NCBI GenBank assembly: GCA_002104905.1
Contig: MCFE01000408.1
Span: 1 to 64,000 of the forward strand
Direction: 5' to 3'
DNA from: Basidiobolus meristosporus CBS 931.73
Taxonomy: Eukaryota > Basidiobolomycota > Basidiobolomycetes > Basidiobolales > Basidiobolaceae
Length of the DNA stretch: 64,000 nucleotides
The notes below the pieces were generated by a model. That model saw only the letters and a program-made list of their open reading frames with translations, was not told the origin of the DNA and searched no databases. Shown piece by piece: positions 55,734-64,000 of this stretch (position 1 is its first letter; the number at the start of each line of letters is the position of its first letter). Made by a program: the position numbers and the translations under genes.

Positions 55734-58700
55734 CATCGATGGCCGTAGCTGGTTGGGTGAGATGATTGGTGACGATGGAGACAGTGTATCAAGATCCAGA
55801 TTATGCATGTAGCTCACACTAGTTAGATTTGGCCATAATAGGATTGTTTTGGCAATTTGCCATGTAAAGGTTGACTAATATTTGTATCTGAATCGTCGTG
55901 ACACTCTCATGAGATTTTCAGAGTCACACTGGCTATCTGGCGGTTGCGGTTGGAATTTGGGAGTAGATAACCAGAATGTTCTACCGCCTGATTTCATGCG
56001 TAGAAAATACATGAACTGAATTCACGAACATTCGCCACATGAAGGCAGGGATGCTTGATGAGAACAATAGAAAATGACAGTCGCATTTTCTGGCCTAATC
56101 TTTGTACCTCGTTACCAGTCCCTCCGAAGGTTCACGGCAGATGACAATTAAATCCTCTTTTACTATCAATCAGGTATGCGCAAGAAAATGTGTAATTCGT
56201 GACATCCATTCATTCTCAAAAAGGCAATCATTCGCTTATACGTCAACTTTAACATCCCTGTGCTGTAATCTAGGATATGGGACGATATCGTTGAGCATAG
56301 GAAAACACCTCCAACCTCTGCATTCAAGGGGTTTAATTCCCTCATCCAACAAGAACAATTGGGTTGGAACTGATGTCTGAATGATTGACAATCAGTTTTA
56401 TACCAGTCTGCTATTTTATATTTTAGTCCTGAAGGAATGACTACCTTGCGACAGAGGCTTTCTAGTCCCTGCAGAGAGGAGGTGGCCATTGTGATGTAAG
56501 ATTTTAAAACTTCACCCAAGTTTGTAGATGGTTAAAGGCATGGCTTTACCTAGGGCTTGTAAGTTTAGTGACTGGAGTGTGCTACTAAAATCAAAGCTAG
56601 CCCCAGTATGCATGACCCCAATCGTCTGGCATGGGTGTTACTGATCGGTACATTTTTAATTTCGCAAGTTGTGGTATATTTGAAGCTAAACATATAAGTC
56701 TCCCACTCAACTGAGTAAGACTTCTGTAGTTGCTCTTTCTCTGAAAAGCTGGATTTAGTAGTGGTTACATAAAACTTGGAGCATGTTTGAATATAGAAAA
56801 GGGAGAATAAGCCCTGCTGTTGGTTAGTGAGCAACCGTCTAGACATCTTCCTAGCAGTCTCAGAGGCTGTCATGCTTAATCATGTGCTTTTTATCGTAAA
56901 TACTTTTAGTTTGGATATGGGATCAATATGAGCAGTAAAGCTGTCGTGATCGGCAAAAGAATGACTTTGTACTCTTTGTATAGTTTTAAGGATGATCTGG
57001 GATGCAATTTTTCAAGGTAACAAAAGATTTCTTTAAAGTGCGGGCAGTTTGTGAATTTCTGGAGGACTTCACAATTCTGAAAACTTGTCAACAGCCCTTG
57101 CAAAATGAATTTGAGAGCTGTAAGCTTGATGCTGACCAAGAGCGATGTTATAGTTCACAAGTAGCCTGCTATTTACATCATTTCACCATACTGTGCTATC
57201 AATTCTGGAATAGATTACATGCACTAAATCCGTACACAAAACTCCTTACTCTTATACCATCGTTTCCTATATTCTGGTTTTCAGCATTCTATATTCCTTA
57301 TGTTCATTCAGTATTCCTATGAAAAAACCCATACTTGGAAATCATCTGATAAACTGCCAGTATTCAGCTGGTGTTTTTCTTCTAATTTTTAATTGTAAAT
57401 TACTGTGGAAGTAGTCAGTAGCTTATTACTATATTTGGCATGAATGTTATTTGGCCTAGCCTCCTCCTAGATAACATGTCTTGTCAGCCAAATAGCTAGA
57501 ACCCAAGATATTGATGGTTGTAAGTTTATCAAAACTTGGATTACTGATGTTGTTATGCTGGTATTCTGTTGGCCTTTAGTTGGTTTTTTTCTTAGGGTAT
57601 ACCAACATGTGTAAGCACACCAAACCTAATTTTGTTTCCAATCATATATTCTGGTATTTGGAACGATCGGACTCTACCAGTAGTCCTAACATCTTGACTT
57701 TTACTCCGTATATTGGTTGGTGAAGGGCACGCTTACTTTTAATTGCCCCGTAGCACTGCTAAATTGCAATCACTTGATTCACAAAAAATTCCCTGATATT
57801 AAATAAGGTAGGTGGATATTATGGTAGTGCATATATTCAGCTCTCAGCATACACACTTCCAGTACGCAATCAGTCAGCTTCATGATTTGGTTTTCACAGG
57901 TTGAAAAATTTATAACCACTGCATCAATCACCCCGTTCCTCGACTTGATACACTGCCAATAATCCCCGATCTAAAGATGCAGATACCACCATTGCCATTG
58001 AGTAATCAGCTTAGCGCATTGCTTATTACATCATCAGTCGTTGCTGAAAGTTGGCGCATTTCTGGGAATCGATTTTCATGTGTTAAGCTTACTAGAAGTG
58101 CTTCAAATATACGTAAGACAAGCTCACCACCAACTTTGAATAAGATTAGGTAAGGGGGCATTTGCAAGGGGCTCTGGTTGCTGAGGAACACGTATCATCT
58201 GAATGAGATCATTCCTGGGGCTCTTGCCACTGGAATGAGCAGACTCCGGGCTTGCATGGAATATATCCGGCAGAAATATGAATTGCATATTACTGGCCAT
58301 GCCCAACATTGTTTAGGGCCAGCGTTTCTTGACACATTCAGACAAATGTGGTCCCTTGTGGCTGCATAGGCAAGCGTCGGAAGGAAGCTTGAGTGGCTAC
58401 CTGAAGTATTTAGAGAATGAGCCAAGATTGGCGTGTCAGTTCTCGGTCCATCCACTCAAGTGATCCTATTTCGAAACCCATAGAAGATCGATGAAATGCT
58501 AATGCAAAGATAACTGGCGGAGCGGAAACAGACTTATCAAACAATAGCAACTCCAGTCTGTTGGTGTTCACCATTTGAAACAGGATCTGACTGGGATAGG
58601 GACTACTGCCGAAACGCCTTTTATCACCCACCACCTCGTGGGATGGACAAATGATATCGACATGGTGTAATCAATACCCCGACGAGATTTCGGGTTTGAA

Positions 58701-60242
58701 CCCCAAGTATCATCCCACACCTTACATCATGTGAATGCCAGCGAAGAGATCCGCCTCCAAATCCAATCAGCATCAAAGACAATGCTTCTCCGCATCAGCC
58801 AAGCCTACCTCGCTGATTGGTGACATGGTGACAATCGGCAGCCTTAGTGTTTTGAACCAGCTCAATAGCTAATAATATCTGATTTATCGGGCAATTTGGA
58901 TTCTTACATACACAAACCACTCTGGCGCCATCCGCCCGCAACAAAAGTAGTGATGTGGTGTTTGCAAGGTAATCACATGCAAACCTTGACAATCTCTGGC
59001 CCTATCATGATGTGATGTGTTGTCAAGATTGGCGGGCATTCAAACCCCATCTCACGAAAAGCCTAAAAATAAATCCTTAATCCTCTGCGCCCAGGATGTT
59101 CCTTGTTCGACCCAAGTAAATCATCAGCCGCCGGTTGTCCAGCAATTTCAGGCCCAGTTACTAGAATGCAAGCAGACCCAATTTAATCAGAGTACAATGA
59201 CATAATACAAAAGTCGAGATACCCAGGTGGAGTTACAAAGTCAAGGCATGAATGAGTTCTGCGGAAGATTGGCCTTTTGATTAACCAGGTTCCATTCTAG
59301 AATGCCCATTGAAATCCAGACTAGCCAGGGATTCTTGGATGGATCCCCAAGCCTAGTCTAATTTTACATCCTGCAGCAGCTAATAAAAGCCCCACAACCA
59401 ACTGAATACATAGTAAATATTTCAGGCTCCAATTAGATGGGTCATTCGGAATTTGGTGATCAGCTGGAATGCCATTTTTCTCCAGGCAAGCACACAGATG
59501 CTGGCCCCAGGCTTATTGGGAAATACCGATGTCAACAAGTCTAGACCTGCGAGGCCCGACGTCAAGATACTGGCAGATACCACTAATCCAAGCGTCAATA
59601 ACACACTCCATCATTCTCTGGGTGTCCGCCAAGAGCTCAGCAATATCGAATCCAGCAAGGACGCTCGAGTGGCACGTATTCACATATCACGGTTACGGCG
59701 TTTTAATATCTTGGATGATGAAAAGCCACCATGTCTCAGCCGGTTTTTCTTTCCTTCGGCTGGTGCAATTGGAGAGGCCAGCAGCTATCACAATCGCCGG
59801 TAATTAAAAGCCAATATTCGAGTTGTTGACGCTTTGGTAATCAACGGTTGATGTGACAGACGGGTCATGTCACTGAGGTCATCAAATGCATGAAACCGTA
59901 GCATAATCGAATTAAAATCTGGTAGTGCAACTGTCAACAAGTTGGGACTGGTGCTAAATTTAAAAACTTCATTCATCAGAATAGATCCGAGGTACCCATT
60001 AAATCATCTGATTTAATACGCCAGTACATATCCCACTTGTCATGCATAAGGCGTTACAGAAATGTTGAATCTTGAGCTAGATCATACGAAATGATGGAAC
60101 CAATTAATGAATGTCAAGATGAAATTCCTCTTTTTGGAACCCCTCTATCACTCAATGGATGCTACTTTAAAGATATATACTTTTACGATGGATGATCTTG
60201 TCCTACCAATTAAGTCAAGTCCTCATGCGGCACAACTCATCC
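55734..60242. other. Long intergenic region, no supported gene
   Basis: 4.5 kb, AT-rich, with only short ORFs on both strands (up to about 119 codons), none with a recognisable motif or supported splice extension. It may hold diverged repeats that I cannot recognise. No tRNA or other RNA gene seen. Confidence 0.35.
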
Positions 60243-60245
60243 GCC

Positions 60246-60253
60246 TATATATA
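60246..60253 (+). promoter_or_regulatory. TATA box of the first Ras-like gene
   Basis: TATATATA, 134 nt upstream of the ATG at 60,387, followed by CA/CT-rich sequence typical of fungal transcription starts. Confidence 0.5.
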
Positions 60254-60386
60254 CCTAGCACTCCTGACGCTTGACATCAAGTCTCACCATCATTCACATC
60301 CATATCCTGGCCAAAAGAGCCTTGCACCTTATAGTATTCTACCTATTCTAGCCCGCACCATCAGTTTTTGGATCTCTAGATAACAT

Positions 60387-60968
60387 ATGAAAGATATTCG
60401 CCCCCACAAAGTTGTATTATTAGGGGATGGAGCAGTTGGAAAGACAGCGCTGACAGTCCAGCTGTGTTCGGCGCACTTCCTCGAGACCTACAACCCAACC
60501 ATCGAGGACTGCTTCCGCACACAGGCGGTCATCGATAAAAAGCCATGCATGCTGGAGATCCTGGACACCGCCGGGCAGCAAGAATTCACCTCGCTTCGGG
60601 ATCAATGGATTCGCGAAGGGGAGGGCTTCTTGCTCGTCTACTGTATCGCGGTCCGATCCACCTTCGAGCATGTGGAGATGATTCGGAATGAGATCGCGCG
60701 AGTGCGCGACATCAAAAAGACCCCGATCCTGCTGGTTGGAAACAAATGCGACCGGAACACGGAGCGTGAGGTCTCCCACTTCGAGGGGAGCGCACTAGCC
60801 AAGCGGCTGGGCTGCCATTTCATTGAGAGCTCGGCAAAGACATCGACGAATGTGGAGCGAGCCTTCCACCGGATTGTTCGGATGATGCGATCGAACGAGA
60901 ATGGAGGCTCGCTTCGCAAGAAGATATGCGCCTTGAACAAGGTCAAGAGCAAATGTCGTCTTATGTAA
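60387..60968 (+). CDS. Ras-like small GTPase, copy 1
   Basis: Single exon, 193 residues, the full length of a Ras protein. G1/P-loop GDGAVGKT (13-20), effector segment YNPTIEDCF (35-43), G3 DTAGQQEF (60-67) with the catalytic Gln kept, G4 NKCD (119-122), G5 SSAK (148-151) and C-terminal CRLM (190-193), a CaaX box whose last Met predicts farnesylation, preceded by a lysine-rich stretch. No Rho insert helix, so Ras rather than Rho family, although the P-loop is Rho-like. Acts as a GTP-switched membrane-tethered signal protein; effectors unknown. A nearly identical copy lies inverted at 62,963. Confidence 0.95.
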   Translation: MKDIRPHKVVLLGDGAVGKTALTVQLCSAHFLETYNPTIEDCFRTQAVIDKKPCMLEILDTAGQQEFTSLRDQWIREGEGFLLVYCIAVRSTFEHVEMIRNEIARVRDIKKTPILLVGNKCDRNTEREVSHFEGSALAKRLGCHFIESSAKTSTNVERAFHRIVRMMRSNENGGSLRKKICALNKVKSKCRLM

Positions 60969-62962
60969 ACATGAAAATACTTAACTAGTATACCACGGAA
61001 TATCATTTCCAATATACCCCAATATCGCTAGGACCGTAAAGGCACTATATGTAAATATTTCTGTCGAGGCGCTTCCCTGTACTTTGTAAATACGGTATTA
61101 TAGCTGTACTTTTGAATCCCCCAACTCTACTATCTAGTAAATCATGCTCATGATTCTTGACGTGGCGTAGCCCAAAACGACTCGCCCATCGTGGGCGTGT
61201 AGCGTAAGGTACATTCTATTTTTAAAGCGAATCCCGTTTTATTGGTGTAATCCACGTAATTGATGCATGAGGTTGAATGCCTAACCTGACTAAGAAATAA
61301 CCATCTTGATTACATTCGGGCTCCCTACCGCTTATCCCGCAATCCGATCCAACACATCATCTGGTTTTGATGGTAGATTTTCAATGCACTGTCCGGACGA
61401 ATGGCATACGTGATGGAATCAACACGCTCAGCAATAGATATACATCATTACCACATTTGTGTTAATTTGACTACCAATACGGCGTCTGCTGGCATAGTTA
61501 ATATAGGCTGTCTTGGATTAATAACAGCACCTGAGTTCGATGTTTGTTAATCTATTCCCGTCCCATGTCAAATATATCAAGGTAGCGCGCTAGCAGCTCT
61601 CTCTATAAATCAATGGTTTCATTTTACTGCATTAACCGGTTATATTGCTCACTTCTGGAGGCTGATTTCCCCAGAGTTCGGGGGCGATATTGCGATGGAA
61701 AAACTCCCAGGTTACCATAGTTTGCTAATGCAAATATGGTTTGATTCAATCCGTTGTAATCACGAACACTCCGCTACAGATAGTTGTACTACACAAGTAG
61801 CCTGCACACCCAATTATATCGGAATAGCCACGGGGAGCAAGTAATCGCTGGGTCTATCATACGATCAATATGACTGTTAACTTGACTATCTACAGAATCA
61901 ATTTACTGGATAAATGCATCTCTATCGATCGTCCATGGGCAAGGTCCGATCTCCACACTTTGTTGGCTGTCGATAGTCAAACCATTCCAACGGATATATA
62001 TATGGATATATCCGAACCGATAAAGTAATATGCAAGAAGGCTAGAGATTTTTACATGAGTTGATTTGGAGTGGACACTGGACGCGAGAGCTGAGCACGAT
62101 CATGAATGGAGGCAAGCCAGCAGGTGGCCTCCAAACAGAGCAATCCGTTTGGCACTTGAACCCATCCATATTGACTCGGAGATTTTTGTGTGGAGTAGCT
62201 AGACAGTGGTGATTCACTGGAAATCCGCTATGATTGTAGATTTACACAACTCAGTGGCTTGGATATAATATTCCCCGACCCTGATAAAAGTACTTGGTCA
62301 ACTTTGATACCCCTTTTACAATTTCCAAATCAAGCCTATGTAGTCTCGCATCAACCCTCTAGTTTACTATCCGTCTGACAGCATTCTAATAATTCTGATC
62401 TAGTTAAGCTGTACTGGATTTCTCCCGAGGTTCTCCGGTTCCGCCACTTCACCGCCTGTTCTTTGGAAGCCCTACTACGATGCGAGCAATATTGGCAATT
62501 GGCTGGAAAAAGAAACATGCAGAAACTGTGCTAGAGTATTCCTGAACAGCAACTGAAAGAGCATTCAATTATAGGGAAAGCGTAGATGATTATGATAAAC
62601 AAGCTTCTGAAGCAGTCTTGCTTTTTATTAGGATGCGTGATGGTAAAACTGCGAGGTGGGGGTGATGAATGTACAGATCATGATGCCAGTGGGCATATGT
62701 GTAGTGGGCTTATTTAATCTATGCCTACCAGAACTTTCCGACTCCGCCTTACATAGGATAGTGGGCATACAATACAAGTATGATTGTTTAGGATGTTTAG
62801 TGAAGAGTTACTGATAGTTAGGAACATATATCCGTGATTATTGGGAAGCTGCCGTGTAAACACGCCTTCCCATCACCTAACCATGGTATGGTACAAACTA
62901 ACAGCAAAACTATGCTGGAGGCAACGCTACCAAAAGATCCTATACACTCTGTGGATCAATAT
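60969..62962. other. Spacer between the convergent Ras-like twins
   Basis: About 2 kb holding both 3' ends. The 3' flanks of the two genes are not similar to each other. An imperfect 24-nt palindrome of TA-rich sequence occurs at 61,991-62,014. No gene supported. Confidence 0.4.
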
Positions 62963-63544
62963 CTACATAAGACGACATTTGCTCTTGACCTTGTTCAAGG
63001 TGCATATCTTCTTGCGAAGCGAGCCTCCATTCTCGTTCGATCGCATCATCCGAACAATCCGGTGGAAGGCTCGCTCCACATTCGTCGATGTCTTTGCCGA
63101 GCTCTCAATGAAATGGCAGCCCAGCCGCTTGGCTAGTGCGCTCCCCTCGAAGTGGGAGACCTCACGCTCCGTGTTCCGGTCGCATTTGTTTCCAACCAGC
63201 AGGATCGGGGTCTTTTTGATGTCGCGCACTCGCGCGATCTCATTCCGAATCATCTCCACATGCTCGAAGGTGGATCGGACCGCGATACAGTAGACGAGCA
63301 AGAAGCCCTCCCCTTCGCGAATCCATTGATCCCGAAGCGAGGTGAATTCTTGCTGCCCGGCGGTGTCCAGGATCTCCAGCATGCATGGCTTTTTATCGAT
63401 GACCGCCTGTGTGCGGAAGCAGTCCTCGATGGTTGGGTTGTAGGTCTCGAGGAAGTGCGCCGAACACAGCTGGACTGTCAGCGCTGTCTTTCCAACTGCT
63501 CCATCCCCTAGTAATACAATTTTATGTAATTGAAGTTCCTTCAT
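62963..63544 (-). CDS. Ras-like small GTPase, copy 2 (inverted twin)
   Basis: Single exon on the minus strand. I use the ATG at 63,544, which aligns with the start of copy 1 and gives 193 residues (MKELQLHKIVLLGDGAVGKT); an in-frame ATG at 63,571 would add nine residues (MSKSTPKIG). All G motifs and the CRLM CaaX box are as in copy 1, with one amino-acid difference near the C-terminus (Thr for Ala at position 182) and a few at the N-terminus (residues 3-6 and 9). On the DNA level I find only about two mismatches from codon 10 to the stop, while both flanks are unrelated. Confidence 0.95.
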   Translation of the reverse strand: MKELQLHKIVLLGDGAVGKTALTVQLCSAHFLETYNPTIEDCFRTQAVIDKKPCMLEILDTAGQQEFTSLRDQWIREGEGFLLVYCIAVRSTFEHVEMIRNEIARVRDIKKTPILLVGNKCDRNTEREVSHFEGSALAKRLGCHFIESSAKTSTNVERAFHRIVRMMRSNENGGSLRKKICTLNKVKSKCRLM

Positions 63545-64000
63545 TCCAATTTTTGGAGTACTCTTGCTCACTATATCTAGGCTCTCTATCTACTGTATCT
63601 ATGGATTCCAAAGAGGTCAAGAGACAAGAGCGAATGAATACCCAGAGGAATATCAAATCGAATGATGGAGCAGTGGGTTTCGACAGCCCTTACACCACTT
63701 ATATACCTCCAACCAGGCAATGGACGCATATTTCATTGGCAATGGGGACTGAGAAATCAAGTCATACAACCCGGTATGTTCTTGATTCTAGTCGATAATT
63801 GGAAACTTTTGATAGTACATTTTAGGTTTTAACCATAATCACTTACAATTCCATGGCAAGATCGGATCTAACCTCCAGTTTCATATATTCCATGGGCAAA
63901 TAAGCTTGAGAATAATTTATACCGCGTATGTAATATCGATTGGCCATTGCTAGTGAGCTTTGATAATCAAGAGCCTGCCAGGTGCAAGCCCTTGAAAAAG
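63545..64000. other. Upstream region of Ras-like copy 2
   Basis: A TATA-like GTATATAAG (minus strand, 63,698-63,706) lies about 127-155 nt upstream of the two possible ATGs, a spacing like that in copy 1. Otherwise nothing supported. Confidence 0.4.

Noticed and set aside
61991-62014. TA-rich imperfect palindrome between the Ras genes
   Set aside because: Simple AT-rich palindromes are expected by chance in such spacers; I see nothing to link it to the gene pair.
62963-63511. Long open frames on the plus strand across Ras copy 2 (and the mirror ones on the minus strand across copy 1)
   Set aside because: They are antisense shadows of the Ras-like CDS and identical in both copies for that reason; they have no own motifs.
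1-64000. CRISPR arrays, bacterial operons, ribosome binding sites, rRNA genes
   Set aside because: None seen. The window is eukaryotic, with spliced genes and LTR retrotransposons.

Overview
The window reads as nuclear DNA of a filamentous fungus. The host genes carry short introns of about 47-78 nt with GT..AG ends and CTAAC/CTGAC-like branch sites, and they encode typical fungal products. The large, layered load of Copia, Gypsy and DNA-transposon copies would suit a repeat-rich Pezizomycete such as a truffle, but nothing here proves the taxon.

The window has two halves. Positions 1 to about 40,450 are a nested transposon island with no host gene I can support. It holds three Copia-type families or subgroups (A1/A2/A3, B1/B2 and solo LTRs), an old Gypsy element D split in two by a 5.4-kb DNA transposon, several fragments of that same two-gene DNA transposon (a Tnp2/CACTA-like transposase plus an accessory open reading frame I call ORF-E), a PIF/Harbinger-like DDE transposase gene, MITE or foldback elements, and one much younger, CpG-rich Gypsy element C (28,372-35,143). 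Element C has 386-bp LTRs, a perfect CCTTG target duplication and an unexplained third ORF between pol and the 3' LTR. Perfect target duplications fix several insertion boundaries and so the relative order of insertion. The island ends at a two-unit telomere-like CCCTAA motif (40,460-40,473).

The second half, about 40,460 to 64,000, is gene-bearing. It contains a nine-exon coiled-coil protein (+, 41,489-44,167); a small MscS-type channel (-, three exons, 44,645-45,824); a YdcZ/DUF606-type membrane protein (-, three exons, 46,328-47,045); a secreted, probably GPI-anchored PLC-like phosphodiesterase (+, 48,091-49,098); a possible small three-exon gene (-, 50,365-50,866); an aquaporin-like protein with atypical NPM and NPAK motifs (-, 54,651-55,658); and two almost identical intronless Ras-like GTPases that face each other tail to tail (60,387-60,968 and 62,963-63,544). 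The genes do not form an obvious pathway. Three of them (MscS, YdcZ-like, aquaporin) are membrane transport or osmotic-stress type proteins, but they do not form a physical cluster. Spacers are long and AT-rich, and one carries a decayed Copia-A LTR.

The best candidates for new biology are the Ras pair, whose identity stops almost exactly at the coding sequence; the Gypsy element with an extra ORF and stop codons that are all TGA; and the two-gene CACTA-like element with its 3-bp target duplication.
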